A DNA stretch of 36,266 nt, from positions 2,828 to 39,093 of the forward strand of contig CAJUGR010000003.1 in NCBI GenBank assembly GCA_910586285.1, read 5' to 3'. Under the pieces are notes generated by a model. That model did no database searches. It saw only the letters and a list, made by a program, of their open reading frames with translations, and was not told the origin of the DNA. Both the position numbers and the translations under genes were made by a program. Source of the stretch: an uncultured Erysipelotrichaceae bacterium (GTDB lineage: Bacteria > Bacillota_I > Bacilli_A > Erysipelotrichales > Erysipelotrichaceae). Positions 1-8,670 of the stretch are shown one piece after another; positions within the stretch are counted from its first letter, which is position 1; each line of letters opens with the position of its first letter.

Positions 1-86
1 CAGCGCCCGTCAGACCGTTACCTTGTGTAGTCCCTTGTAAACTGTACTTTACTGAAGGCAAAAGAAAACACATTTGATCGATCATT
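1..86 (-). CDS. N-terminal fragment of unidentified protein, cut by window edge
   Basis: The minus strand shows AAAGGAGG ten bases before an ATG at 86, followed by an open frame that runs off the left edge of the window. Only 28 residues are visible (starting MIDQMCFLLP and continuing VKYSLQGTTQGNG). The strong ribosome binding site argues for a real gene start. The fragment is too short to assign; there is no clear signal peptide or family motif. It is divergent from the ABC-F leader promoter about 55 bases away. Confidence 0.5.
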
Positions 87-141
87 TTACTACGACCTCC
101 TTTGTAAACAACGAATCCGATCATGTGATCGACTTGAGGCG

Positions 142-170
142 TTGACAACTTGGTTTGGATAGTGTAAACT
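142..170 (+). promoter_or_regulatory. Promoter of the ABC-F leader/gene
   Basis: A consensus -35 box TTGACA (142-147) is separated by 17 bases from TAAACT (165-170). Transcription would begin near 177, giving a leader of about 245 bases before the ABC-F start codon. Confidence 0.7.
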
Positions 171-198
171 AATCATAGCGATAAAGCGAGGTGGAAAG

Positions 199-228
199 AT
201 GAAGAAATTTCCTGCATTGAAATTCTAA
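199..228 (+). CDS. Putative 9-residue leader peptide of the ABC-F gene
   Basis: A tiny ORF, MKKFPALKF then TAA, starts about 20 bases after the predicted transcription start and has a GAGGTGG ribosome binding site four bases upstream of its ATG. It is followed by a hairpin (241-246 pairing with 261-266) and by an intrinsic terminator that lies before the ABC-F gene. Short translated ORFs in this position are known for several antibiotic-resistance ABC-F genes, where a drug-stalled ribosome prevents termination. That this ORF works this way is inference. Confidence 0.55.
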   Translation: MKKFPALKF

Positions 229-342
229 ATATCATATCGTCGGATGTTTTTTTCGCTACGCATCCGCTGTGCAGGAGAGTTATCATCGCTTATCATACCC
301 GCGTATTACCAAAATGGGATTTTTTTGATTATCATAATCAGT

Positions 343-375
343 AAGCCGTAAATAACTTTTTGCGGTTTTTCTTTT
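343..375 (+). terminator. Intrinsic terminator/attenuator upstream of the ABC-F gene
   Basis: CCGTAAA (346-352) pairs with TTTGCGG (359-365, one G-U pair) around a six-base loop, and the stem is followed by a T-rich run (366-375). It sits about 50 bases before the ABC-F start and downstream of a promoter and leader ORF, so most transcripts should stop here unless it is disrupted. Bases 278-283 can pair with 352-357, on the left side of the hairpin, which offers a possible but weak antiterminator. Confidence 0.6.
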
Positions 376-421
376 GCGTATTGCATAAGACATCACGACG
401 AACATAAAAGGAGTGATGACT

Positions 422-1903
422 ATGGCAATGATTAGAATTGACCATTTGACTTTTACCTACCCCAACGGCAGTGAACCGGTTTTTGAAGATGTCAGCTTAC
501 AATTTGATGATGAATGGCGTTTGGGTCTCATCGGTCGCAACGGCAAAGGCAAAACGACATTATTGCGGCTGTTAGCGGGAGAATATGAATATCAAGGGAG
601 AATCAGCGGTGCCCCGCATTGCGAATACTATCCGTTTACGGTGAAAGATCCCCAACAGTTCACAAGCACAATCATCGAGGAATTATGTCCTAATGCCGCA
701 CTATGGCAGATTCGCCGTGAATTAAATGCCTTGGAAGTATCGGAAGATGTATTATGGCGCAGTTTTGATATCTTATCCAAAGGAGAACAATCTAAAATAT
801 TACTGGCAGTCCTGTTTTTAAAAGAAGCAGATTGTTATCTCATTGATGAGCCAACCAATCATTTGGATGCCAAAGGCCGTATAATATTGTCCGCCTATCT
901 GCAAAAGAAAAAAGGATTTTTGCTTGTTTCCCACGATCGTGATTTACTTGATGCCTGTGTGGATCACATATTGGCATTAAACCGTTCCAGCGTTCAGATC
1001 AGCGCCGGTAATTTTTCCTTGTGGAAGGAACATTTTGACCAACAACAGCACTTTGAACAAGTTCAAAATGAGCGATTAAAAAAGGATTTAAAGCGATTGA
1101 GTCAAGCATCACGGCGCACGGCAGAGTGGTCGGATCGCATCGAGGCTTCTAAAATCGGTGCTGCCGATAAAGGATACGTGGGACATCAAGCGGCCAAAAT
1201 GATGAAGCGATCAAAAGTGTTGGAAAAGCGCAGACAGAATGCGATTGAAGAAAAAGCGAAACTGTTAAAAGACATCCAAATCGTTCAAGACTTAAAGATT
1301 ACGCCGTTATCACATCGTAAAAAAATATTGCTTAACGTTGATAAGGTTGTGATTCGCTATGATAAACGCAACATTTGTCAACCGCTTTCCTTTACCCTTA
1401 CCCAAAATGATCGCATTTTATTAAGCGGTCAAAACGGCAGCGGTAAAAGCAGTTTATTAAAACTGATTATGGGTGAACCGATGGAACATTCCGGAACGAT
1501 TCATAAACCGAATGATTTGCGCATTTCCTATGTGGCACAGGATACCTCCCACTTACATGGCTCTCTGCACGATTATATCAAAGCGTCAGACTTTGAGGAA
1601 GCGTTGTTTCGTACATTATTGCACAAATTGGATTTCCCCCGTCACCTTTCGATTCCGGATCTGACGAAGCTATCACAAGGACAAAAGAAAAAAATACTGA
1701 TCGCATCCAGTTTAAGTCAAAAGGCGCATCTCTATATATGGGATGAGCCGTTAAATGATATTGATATCTATATTCGTATGCAAATTGAACAACTGATACA
1801 CGCCTTTTCTCCGCCGATGCTGTTTATCGAACATGATCAGGCATTTCAAAACGCTATCGCTACCCAAATCATCCCGGTGATTGGCATTCATAACTCCCTT
1901 TAA
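422..1903 (+). CDS. Lsa-family ABC-F ribosomal protection protein
   Basis: A cytoplasmic, soluble two-ATPase protein without membrane segments, typical of ABC-F translation factors that bind the ribosomal E site and displace peptidyl-transferase antibiotics (lincosamides, streptogramin A, pleuromutilins). The first domain has Walker A GRNGKGKTT near residue 40, signature LSKGEQ near 118 and Walker B with DEPTNHLD near 145; the second has GQNGSGKSS, LSQGQKKK and YIWDEPLNDID. The inter-domain linker contains WSDRIEASKIGAADKGY, which resembles Lsa(A)-type proteins closely, and the 493-residue length fits that family. I chose ATG 422 because AAGGAG lies eight bases upstream; GTG 413 and ATG 416 are too close to it. 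Expression is probably controlled by the leader ORF and terminator upstream. Actual resistance phenotype cannot be read from sequence. Confidence 0.85.
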   Translation: MAMIRIDHLTFTYPNGSEPVFEDVSLQFDDEWRLGLIGRNGKGKTTLLRLLAGEYEYQGRISGAPHCEYYPFTVKDPQQFTSTIIEELCPNAALWQIRRELNALEVSEDVLWRSFDILSKGEQSKILLAVLFLKEADCYLIDEPTNHLDAKGRIILSAYLQKKKGFLLVSHDRDLLDACVDHILALNRSSVQISAGNFSLWKEHFDQQQHFEQVQNERLKKDLKRLSQASRRTAEWSDRIEASKIGAADKGYVGHQAAKMMKRSKVLEKRRQNAIEEKAKLLKDIQIVQDLKITPLSHRKKILLNVDKVVIRYDKRNICQPLSFTLTQNDRILLSGQNGSGKSSLLKLIMGEPMEHSGTIHKPNDLRISYVAQDTSHLHGSLHDYIKASDFEEALFRTLLHKLDFPRHLSIPDLTKLSQGQKKKILIASSLSQKAHLYIWDEPLNDIDIYIRMQIEQLIHAFSPPMLFIEHDQAFQNAIATQIIPVIGIHNSL

Positions 1904-1907
1904 CAAA

Positions 1908-1960
1908 AAAGGATTAAGATTTCCAAGTCTCAAACTTTACTTGTCTTATCTTAATCCTTT
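1908..1960. terminator. Bidirectional terminator between the ABC-F gene and the convergent dac operon
   Basis: AAAGGATTAAGAT (1908-1920) pairs perfectly with its complement at 1948-1960, with T-rich sequence after the stem on the plus strand and a run of Ts (from the As at 1904-1910) on the minus strand. It lies right after the ABC-F stop codon. Confidence 0.8.
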
Positions 1961-2093
1961 TAATTTAGTTTAATGATATAGAATCTTATATTGATTCTTA
2001 GCGAACCCTAAACTTTTTTATTTCCGTTTTTAACTTTCCAGCTAAGTTTCATGCCTTTGATATTGCGATTACCATTGTGAATTACAGCATTCC

Positions 2094-2228
2094 TTACAGA
2101 AATACAAGGTAGAAAATAAAGATAAAAGCCAGCACAATAAAAATCAATGCCATTCCTTTTGCATAAGAAACTTGATCTTTGTGCAATTGGTTCGCTTTAT
2201 CTTCTTTGATTGTTTTTTTTATCGCCAT
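2094..2228 (-). CDS. Small single-pass membrane protein, 44 residues
   Basis: ATG at 2228 is preceded by CAGGAG four bases upstream. The product has a charged N-terminal half (MAIKKTIKEDKANQLHKDQ) and one C-terminal hydrophobic helix (roughly residues 26-44, ALIFIVLAFIFIFYLVFL). It begins about 43 bases after the carboxypeptidase stop codon on the same strand, so the two may be cotranscribed. I do not recognise a family; it is shorter than most gene-calling cutoffs. The charged-then-hydrophobic layout suggests a tail-anchored or N-in membrane peptide. Confidence 0.6.
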   Translation of the reverse strand: MAIKKTIKEDKANQLHKDQVSYAKGMALIFIVLAFIFIFYLVFL

Positions 2229-2270
2229 TATCTCCTGAAACATTATTACGGTAATCCGCTTTTCCTTGTA

Positions 2271-3479
2271 TTAAACGAGAAATTCCTTAAAGCTTTTCAT
2301 TAACAGATCAAAATATTCCAACGGTTGTACGGCGGCATCCACGCTCAATTCCCCTTCCACTACATACCCATCATCCATTGTCACAGTGATCTTACCGATC
2401 ACATCTCCCGGTAAATATGGCAGTTCACTTTTCGTGATTTCAATCTGACGATCTTTTTCTTTTGGTGCGCTGCCTTTAGGATAGACATAAGTCAGATCGC
2501 TTTTCGTAATCAGATTCACTTGATTGGGCTTTCCGTTATCGATCGTTTTGGTTTCCACAACCGTACCGGCCGGAAATAAAATCCCCTGTTCAAACTGTGA
2601 AAAGCCATAATCCAACATCGTTTTCATTTCCGCATTGCGCTGTTTGGAAGTCGGCTCTCCCATAACCACACCGATCAAGCGCAGATTATTTTTTTGTGCC
2701 GTCACAGTGATGCAGGACATTGCCTCTTGGGTAAAACCGGTTTTTAACCCATCCACGCCAGGATATTGTTTTAACAGCTTATTGGTATTGACTAACCAGA
2801 ATTTATTCTCACTGTTTTCACGAATATATGCATCATAAGTGGAAGTGATCTCCAACAGTTCTTTCCCACCTTCCTGAATCAACGCTTGGGCAATAAGCGC
2901 CATATCATAGGCACTGGTATAATGCTCGGGATCATGCAGACCGGTCGCATTGACGAAGTGGGTATCACTTAAACTCAATTCCTGTGCTTTGTCATTCATC
3001 ATTTTCACAAAGCCTTCATGGGTTCCCCCTACCTTTTCTGCCATTGCCACCATCGCATCATTGGCAGAGGCAATACAGATACTCTTGATCATATCGCGGA
3101 CACTCATCTGTTCATTCACTTCCAGAAATACCTGACTGCCGCCCATACTGGCAGCATGCTCGCTTGTGGTCACCACATCATCCCATGTTAATTTACCATC
3201 ATGCAGTGCCTCATATATTAATAATAGCCCCATCATCTTTGTCATTGACGCAGGATACAGCTTTTCATGCTCATTTTTGGCATAGATGACCTTGCCCGAA
3301 GTGTATTCCATCAGATAAGCCGCTTTGGCGCTCGCAGCCAAATCCAGATTAATTTCAGAAGTTTCCCCCGTCTTATCGGGTTCAGCGGTTTCCCCCTCTT
3401 TGTCTGCGGCAGTGACCGGTATGAGTAAGGTGGGCAAACATAAGCAACATGTCATTAAGAAACAAAGTATTTTTTTCAT
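2271..3479 (-). CDS. D-alanyl-D-alanine carboxypeptidase (PBP5/DacA family, peptidase S11)
   Basis: This secreted penicillin-binding protein trims the terminal D-Ala from peptidoglycan pentapeptides. An N-terminal signal peptide (about residues 1-24, ending PVTAA) is followed by the serine-protease-like penicillin-binding fold: catalytic SMTK at 78-81, SAN at 138-140 and KTG in GLKTGFT near 245. A C-terminal beta-rich PBP5 domain follows, and the last residues (YFDLLMKSFKEFLV) form the usual amphipathic membrane-anchoring helix. Length (402 residues) is normal. I start at the ATG at 3479, nine bases after GAGG; the frame is open to a TTG at 3488. A 44-residue membrane protein follows on the same strand. 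Confidence 0.92.
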   Translation of the reverse strand: MKKILCFLMTCCLCLPTLLIPVTAADKEGETAEPDKTGETSEINLDLAASAKAAYLMEYTSGKVIYAKNEHEKLYPASMTKMMGLLLIYEALHDGKLTWDDVVTTSEHAASMGGSQVFLEVNEQMSVRDMIKSICIASANDAMVAMAEKVGGTHEGFVKMMNDKAQELSLSDTHFVNATGLHDPEHYTSAYDMALIAQALIQEGGKELLEITSTYDAYIRENSENKFWLVNTNKLLKQYPGVDGLKTGFTQEAMSCITVTAQKNNLRLIGVVMGEPTSKQRNAEMKTMLDYGFSQFEQGILFPAGTVVETKTIDNGKPNQVNLITKSDLTYVYPKGSAPKEKDRQIEITKSELPYLPGDVIGKITVTMDDGYVVEGELSVDAAVQPLEYFDLLMKSFKEFLV

Positions 3480-3804
3480 CACTATCAACCTCAGTCATAG
3501 CGTATGCGCAAAGAAAGCGAAATAGAATGGCTTTTTACTTCCTTTTTAATTCTCAGCAGTGAGACCTTGGAACTTATCCTTATTCTTTTCCTTATTTTAT
3601 GATACAATGAATGATACTAAAAAACGCTTCCCAAGTTTTTAAAGCACCATAACGATCAAAAACGTCAAAAGATTTACCGGGATTTGGAACATATCCGCAT
3701 TCTTCATGCCCATCTTAAAACATCATATAAATAATTTATCACAGCGGATTGCACAACAAGGTTTGTGATAACGCCATGAATTTTCATAATTTTGATGAAA
3801 AGAA
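3480..3804. other. Intergenic region between dac and the leucine operon
   Basis: No convincing gene. It must carry the minus-strand dac promoter. A direct repeat TGATAC-AATGAA-TGATAC lies around 3600-3617. A short plus-strand frame near 3640-3729 reads KRQKIYRDLEHIRILHAH but lacks a start codon and ribosome binding site, so I do not call it. Confidence 0.4.
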
Positions 3805-3833
3805 TTGACATTTATTGAAAATACTTGTATTCT
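3805..3833 (+). promoter_or_regulatory. Promoter of the leucine operon
   Basis: TTGACA at 3805-3810 and TATTCT at 3828-3833 are 17 bases apart, with a TG just before the -10 box. Transcription would start near 3840, exactly where the T-box leader begins. Confidence 0.75.
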
Positions 3834-3840
3834 TATTACA

Positions 3841-4096
3841 ATCAATAAAAACGCTTGATGCGGGACAGGATTGATAGTTCCCTTTCCAGAGAACTGCTGG
3901 TTGGTGAAAAGCAGCGAGGGGGATATGAATCTACTCACCCGCTAGTTGTTCAGCTGAACCGTCAGTAAGCTGTGCCGTAAGTCCTGCTTACGTTATCAAA
4001 GCCATGGGAACATGGGATAAGTGGGCTTTTGCCAAATTGAAGTGGTACCGCGTGAGTGTTGTAACTTTCGTCTTCGAGGAGCGAAAGTTTTTTTAT
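3841..4096 (+). promoter_or_regulatory. Leucine T-box riboswitch with terminator
   Basis: The leader has T-box landmarks: the stem I distal part with CAGAGAACTGCTGG and GGTTGGTG (around 3889-3908), a specifier region GAATCTACTCACC (around 3925-3938) and the T-box GTGGTACCGCG at 4042-4052. Both codons in the specifier stretch, CUA and CUC, encode leucine. The UGGU bulge complements an ACCA tRNA end, fitting the A discriminator of tRNA-Leu. AACTTTCG (4063-4070) pairs with CGAAAGTT (4082-4089) ahead of a T run, forming the terminator. Uncharged tRNA-Leu would stabilise the antiterminator and turn on leuACDB. Exact specifier register is not certain by eye. Confidence 0.92.
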
Positions 4097-4121
4097 TTAT
4101 CAAAAAGGAGGAACAAAAAAA

Positions 4122-5807
4122 ATGGAAGGATACCAAAAGTATCAGCGGGGTTATTTTATGCCCCCCGAAGATTGTCGTGAATGGACCAAAAAGGAATATG
4201 TCGATCATGCCCCGATCTGGTGCAGCGTTGATTTGCGTGACGGCAATCAAAGTCTGATCGTCCCGATGAGTTTAGAAGAAAAACTGTGTTTCTTTCAATT
4301 ACTGGTTGAGATTGGTTTTAAAGAAATCGAAATCGGTTTCCCGGCTGCGAGTGAAACAGAATATACCTTTTTACGTACCTTGATCGAGCAGAATTTGATT
4401 CCCGATGATGTAACAGTACAAGTGCTGACGCAAGCCAGAGAACACATCATTCGCAAAACCTTTGCGGCCTTGGAAGGATGCAAGAACGCTATCGTTCATG
4501 TTTATAATTCCACCAGCAAAGCCCAACGGGAACAGGTTTTTAAAAAAGACAAAGAAGAAATCAAACAGATTGCTATAGCTGGTGCAAAGTTGCTAAAACA
4601 GTTGAGTGAAGAATGCGGCGCAGATTATACGTTTGAATATTCACCGGAAAGTTTCACCGGAACCGAAGTCGACTATGCCTTGGAAGTATGTAATGCCGTG
4701 ATTGATGTTTGGGAGCCGACCGTGGAACACAAATGTATTATCAATTTGCCGGTGACGGTGGAAATGTCGATGCCTCACGTTTACGCTTCACAAATCGAGT
4801 ATATGTGTAAGCATATGAACCGCCGTGATGCTATCATCGTTTCCCTGCATCCTCATAATGATCGGGGCTGCGGTGTTGCGGACAGCGAAATGGGCTTATT
4901 AGCAGGAGCTGATCGTATTGAAGGAACGCTGTTTGGCAATGGTGAGCGTACCGGTAATGTCGATATCGTCACCTTAGCCATGAATTTATATGCGATGGGC
5001 GTAGATCCGCAGTTGAATTTTCACGATATGCCTCATGTGGTGGAAGTCTATGAACAAAATACTCGCATGAACGTATCGATGCGCCAGCCCTATGCCGGAA
5101 AACTTGTCTTTGCGGCATTCAGCGGTTCGCACCAAGATGCGATTGCCAAAGGTATGCGAATGCGAGAGGATCAGCATAAGCAAATTTGGGATGTTCCCTA
5201 CTTACCGATTGATCCCAAGGATGTCGGACGTGAATACGAAACCGATGTGATTCGCATCAATTCGCAATCCGGCAAAGGCGGTGTCAATTATGTATTGGAA
5301 GAAAGCTACGGCATTATCTTACCGCCGGAAATGCGTGAACAAGTCGGCTATTATATGAAATCCGTCAGTGATCATGCGCATAAAGAACTGTTGCCCAATG
5401 AAATCTATGACTTGTTTATGAAAGAATTCATGAACATTGACACACCGGTAAAACTGATCGATTATCATTTTCAGCGCACCGATCATCTGTTTGCGAAGTT
5501 ACACATCGCTTATCAAGGAGCAGATATGCAGATCAACGGTGAAGGAAACGGTCGACTGGATGCGGCGGCCAATGCGCTGCGCACTCATCTGAATCGCACC
5601 TTCGATATTCAGTATTACAGTGAACATGCGCTTACCAGCGGCTCCACTTCCAAAGCAGTGGCTTATGTCAAGATTCTTGATTGCACCAAAAAAGAACAGT
5701 GGGGGGTCGGTATTCACGATGATATCATTGCCGCTTCCCTGCAAGCATTATGCAGCGCTTTAAACCGCGCCATTCAACAGAAAGAAGGTAATCAATCATG
5801 TCAATGA
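4122..5807 (+). CDS. leuA: 2-isopropylmalate synthase
   Basis: Catalyses the first committed step of leucine synthesis, condensing acetyl-CoA with 2-oxoisovalerate. The HMGL-like TIM barrel begins with DLRDGNQS at 37-44 (metal-binding Asp and catalytic Arg), carries HPHND at 243-247 (metal-binding His residues) and GNGERTGN at 272-279. A C-terminal LeuA dimerisation/allosteric domain from about residue 440 is the expected leucine feedback site. At 561 residues with an extended N-terminus (YQKYQRGYFMPP) it is the long actinobacterial-type LeuA rather than the roughly 510-residue Bacillus/E. coli type. An AAGGAGG site precedes ATG 4122. First gene of the T-box-controlled operon; its end overlaps leuC by 10 bases. 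Confidence 0.95.
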   Translation: MEGYQKYQRGYFMPPEDCREWTKKEYVDHAPIWCSVDLRDGNQSLIVPMSLEEKLCFFQLLVEIGFKEIEIGFPAASETEYTFLRTLIEQNLIPDDVTVQVLTQAREHIIRKTFAALEGCKNAIVHVYNSTSKAQREQVFKKDKEEIKQIAIAGAKLLKQLSEECGADYTFEYSPESFTGTEVDYALEVCNAVIDVWEPTVEHKCIINLPVTVEMSMPHVYASQIEYMCKHMNRRDAIIVSLHPHNDRGCGVADSEMGLLAGADRIEGTLFGNGERTGNVDIVTLAMNLYAMGVDPQLNFHDMPHVVEVYEQNTRMNVSMRQPYAGKLVFAAFSGSHQDAIAKGMRMREDQHKQIWDVPYLPIDPKDVGREYETDVIRINSQSGKGGVNYVLEESYGIILPPEMREQVGYYMKSVSDHAHKELLPNEIYDLFMKEFMNIDTPVKLIDYHFQRTDHLFAKLHIAYQGADMQINGEGNGRLDAAANALRTHLNRTFDIQYYSEHALTSGSTSKAVAYVKILDCTKKEQWGVGIHDDIIAASLQALCSALNRAIQQKEGNQSCQ

Positions 5808-7060
5808 CAATGACCCAAAAAATTCTGGCCAATCATGCCGGTTTGGAAGAAGTAAAACCCGGTCAGCTGATCAGTGCCAAACTCGACTTGGTTTTGGGCA
5901 ATGATATCACCTCTCCGGTGGCAATCAAGGAGTTTGATAAATACGGTTTTGCCTCGGTATTTGATAAAGATAAAGTCACGATGGTTATGGATCATTTTGT
6001 CCCTAACAAAGATATCAAGGCCGCCCAACAATGCAAAACATGTCGGCAATTTGCCCGCCGTTTTGATTTGACTCATTATTACGATGTCGGTGATATGGGG
6101 ATTGAACATGCCCTTTTACCGGAGAAAGGCATGGTAGCGGCCGGAGAATGTATCATTGGTGCCGACAGTCATACGTGTACCTACGGCGCGCTGGGCGCCT
6201 TCTCGACCGGCGTTGGCTCCAGTGATATGGCAGCCGGCATGGCAAGCGGCACATGTTGGTTCAAGGTACCCGGCGCCATTCGCTTTGAACTCATCAATGA
6301 ATTATCCGAAGGTGTTAGCGGTAAAGATGTCATTCTGCACATCATCGGTAAAATCGGGGTTGACGGTGCCTTATACCAATCAATGGAATTCGGCGGCAGC
6401 GGCTTATCGTCACTCACCATGGACGATCGACTCACCATTGCCAACATGGCCATCGAGGCCGGAGCGAAAAACGGCATTTTTGAAGTGGATGACATCACGA
6501 TTGCCTATATGCAGGAACGCGTTCATCGTCCCTACCACATTGTAACGCCGGATATGGATGCCTATGATCAAATCATTGAAATCGACTTAAGCAAAATCCG
6601 TCCGACGATTGCCTTCCCCCACTTACCGGAAAACACCAAAACCATTGATGAAATCACGGAGCAAATCAAAATTGATCAGGTGGTGATTGGTTCTTGTACC
6701 AACGGCAGAATCTCCGATATGGAGGTAGCCGCACGGATTTTAAAAGGTCATCACGTTGCCAAGGGCGTGCGTACGATTATTATTCCGGCCACCCAAAGCA
6801 TCTATAAAGAATGCATTCAACGCGGATTTATTGATATTTTCATCGATGCAGGATGTATTGTATCCACGCCGACCTGCGGCCCTTGCCTGGGCGGCTACAT
6901 GGGCATTCTTGCCGAAAACGAACGATGTATTGCCACCACCAATCGTAATTTTGTCGGACGGATGGGTCATACCACCAGTGAAATTTACCTCGCCTCACCG
7001 GCGATTGCCGCTGCGAGTGCGATCGTGGGATATATCAGTGAAGCAAAGGAGATCAAGTAA
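5798..7060 (+). CDS. leuC: 3-isopropylmalate dehydratase large subunit
   Basis: Aconitase-family subunit that, with LeuD, isomerises 2-isopropylmalate to 3-isopropylmalate using a [4Fe-4S] cluster. Cluster cysteines are visible in GSCTNGR (Cys near 300) and TCGPCLGG (Cys near 360 and 363), and the substrate region GADSHTCTYGALG is near 120-132. At 420 residues it is the compact form shared with archaea and clostridia (LeuC/homoaconitase-like) rather than the about 466-residue enterobacterial form. ATG 5798 has GAAGGT eight bases upstream and overlaps leuA, suggesting translational coupling; ATGs at 5804 and 5810 are alternatives. Confidence 0.95.
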   Translation: MSMTMTQKILANHAGLEEVKPGQLISAKLDLVLGNDITSPVAIKEFDKYGFASVFDKDKVTMVMDHFVPNKDIKAAQQCKTCRQFARRFDLTHYYDVGDMGIEHALLPEKGMVAAGECIIGADSHTCTYGALGAFSTGVGSSDMAAGMASGTCWFKVPGAIRFELINELSEGVSGKDVILHIIGKIGVDGALYQSMEFGGSGLSSLTMDDRLTIANMAIEAGAKNGIFEVDDITIAYMQERVHRPYHIVTPDMDAYDQIIEIDLSKIRPTIAFPHLPENTKTIDEITEQIKIDQVVIGSCTNGRISDMEVAARILKGHHVAKGVRTIIIPATQSIYKECIQRGFIDIFIDAGCIVSTPTCGPCLGGYMGILAENERCIATTNRNFVGRMGHTTSEIYLASPAIAAASAIVGYISEAKEIK

Positions 7061-7552
7061 ATGAAAGCACATGGAACTGCACATAAATACGGCGATAATG
7101 TTGATACCGATGTCATCATCCCCGCTCGCTACTTAAATACCAGTGAGGAAGCCCAACTCGCTGCTCACTGTATGTGTGATATTGATGAAAACTTCGTAAC
7201 CAAGGTCAAAGCGGGAGATATCATGGTGGCCGGTGCGAACTTCGGCTGCGGCTCCTCACGAGAACACGCACCGATCGCCATCAAGGCCAGCGGCATTGAT
7301 TGTGTTATCGCCAAAAGCTTTGCCCGCATCTTCTATCGCAATGCCATCAATATCGGTTTGGCAATTCTGGAATGCGAAGAAGCCGGCGAAAAGATTCAGG
7401 ATCAGGATAACATCGAAATTGATTTTGATCAGGGTATCATTATCAATCATACGCGCAACGAAGAATATCACGCGCAGCCCTTTCCGGAATTCATCAAAGA
7501 TATCATGCGTCAAGGCGGCTTATTGAAAAGCATTGCCAAAGGAGAACAATAA
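7061..7552 (+). CDS. leuD: 3-isopropylmalate dehydratase small subunit
   Basis: Swivelling-domain partner of LeuC in the leucine pathway. The N-terminal GDNVDTDVIIPARYL and the substrate-recognition loop ANFGCGSSREHAP (about residues 57-69) are diagnostic. At 163 residues it is the short archaeal/clostridial form, matching the short LeuC. Its ATG follows the leuC stop codon directly, and the upstream AAAGGAGA lies inside leuC. Its stop overlaps the leuB start by one base (TAATG). Confidence 0.95.
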   Translation: MKAHGTAHKYGDNVDTDVIIPARYLNTSEEAQLAAHCMCDIDENFVTKVKAGDIMVAGANFGCGSSREHAPIAIKASGIDCVIAKSFARIFYRNAINIGLAILECEEAGEKIQDQDNIEIDFDQGIIINHTRNEEYHAQPFPEFIKDIMRQGGLLKSIAKGEQ

Positions 7553-8625
7553 TGGAAAAACATATTACACTGATTAAAGGTGACGGCATCGGACCGGAAA
7601 TTGTCAATGAAGCAGTGAAAGTACTCGATCGTGTGGCAGATTGCTTCCATCATACCTTCCTTTATCAAGAGGTATTGGCGGGAGGATGTGCCATTGATGC
7701 CTATGGAACATCATTGACACAAGAAACGCTTGATGCTTGCATTCACAGTGACAGCGTCTTATTGGGAGCGGTCGGCGGTCCGAAGTGGGATCAGGTCGAT
7801 CCATCCATACGCCCGGAAAAAGCATTGTTGGGGATTCGTAAAGGTATGGAACTCTATGCCAATCTGCGTCCGGCAAAAATTCTGCCGCAATTAGCGCATA
7901 CCTCACCATTGCGTAAAGACATTGTTGATCAAGGCATCGACTTTATGGTCGTTCGAGAACTTATCGGGGGCGTTTATTTCGGTGAGCGCAATACCTATCA
8001 GGAGGATGAGGAATGGGTTGCCTGTGATCAGATGATCTATCGTGAACATGAGATCCGCCGGATTGCCCATATCGCATTTCAAACCGCCTGTAAGCGCAAC
8101 AGCCACGTGATTTCCGTCGATAAAGCCAATGTGTTGGATTCTTCCCGCTTATGGCGTAAAATCGTCCACGAAGTCGCTAAGGAGTATCCTGATGTTACGT
8201 TGGAAGATATGTTAGTAGATAACAGCGCGATGCAGATTGTGAAAAACCCTGCCCAGTTTGATGTCATTGTCACGGAAAATATGTTTGGAGATATCTTAAG
8301 TGATGAAGCCAGCATGATCACCGGCTCCATCGGATTGATTCCCAGTGCTTCCCTTGGTGAAAGCAGTGTAGGAATGTATGAACCGATCCACGGCTCTGCC
8401 CCGGATATTGCCGGTCAAAACATCGCCAATCCGATCGGTACGATCTTAGCAGCGGCGATGATGCTCAAATACAGTTTCGATATGCCCAATGAAAGTGACG
8501 CAATCGAACAGGCTGTCAATGAAGTATTATCCCAAGGTTATCGCACCGCTGATATTCAAGAAAAAGGCTGCGAACGGTTAAGCTGTTCCCAAATGGGCGA
8601 TCAAATCGCAGCACAGATCAAATAA
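7552..8625 (+). CDS. leuB: 3-isopropylmalate dehydrogenase
   Basis: NAD-dependent oxidative decarboxylase giving 2-oxoisocaproate. Seen: N-terminal LIKGDGIGPEIV, LLGAVGGPKWD near 64-74, substrate-binding arginines in ANLRPAK and VVRELIGGVYFGER (about residues 103-145), the catalytic Lys in VDKANVLDSSRLWR, the metal-binding DILSDEASM and the NAD-binding GSAPDIAGQNIANP. 357 residues is standard. A GGAGA site lies in the leuD end; the start overlaps the leuD stop. Last gene of the operon, followed at once by a terminator. The final transamination (branched-chain aminotransferase) is not encoded in this window. Confidence 0.95.
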   Translation: MEKHITLIKGDGIGPEIVNEAVKVLDRVADCFHHTFLYQEVLAGGCAIDAYGTSLTQETLDACIHSDSVLLGAVGGPKWDQVDPSIRPEKALLGIRKGMELYANLRPAKILPQLAHTSPLRKDIVDQGIDFMVVRELIGGVYFGERNTYQEDEEWVACDQMIYREHEIRRIAHIAFQTACKRNSHVISVDKANVLDSSRLWRKIVHEVAKEYPDVTLEDMLVDNSAMQIVKNPAQFDVIVTENMFGDILSDEASMITGSIGLIPSASLGESSVGMYEPIHGSAPDIAGQNIANPIGTILAAAMMLKYSFDMPNESDAIEQAVNEVLSQGYRTADIQEKGCERLSCSQMGDQIAAQIK

Positions 8626-8634
8626 AAAAAAACG

Positions 8635-8670
8635 CATCGTTTCCGAATCATTCGGATAACGATGTTTTTT
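8635..8670. terminator. Bidirectional terminator between leuB and the convergent gene
   Basis: CATCGTTTCCGAA (8635-8647) pairs, with one bulge, with TTCGGATAACGATG (8651-8664). T runs follow on both strands (8665-8670 plus; the As at 8624-8632 on minus), so it serves both leuACDB and the minus-strand gene, whose stop codon (8669-8671) touches it. Confidence 0.85.

Noticed and set aside
3723..3938. 71-codon minus-strand frame over the T-box
   Set aside because: It overlaps the highly structured leucine T-box and has no ribosome binding site; an artefact of the RNA element.
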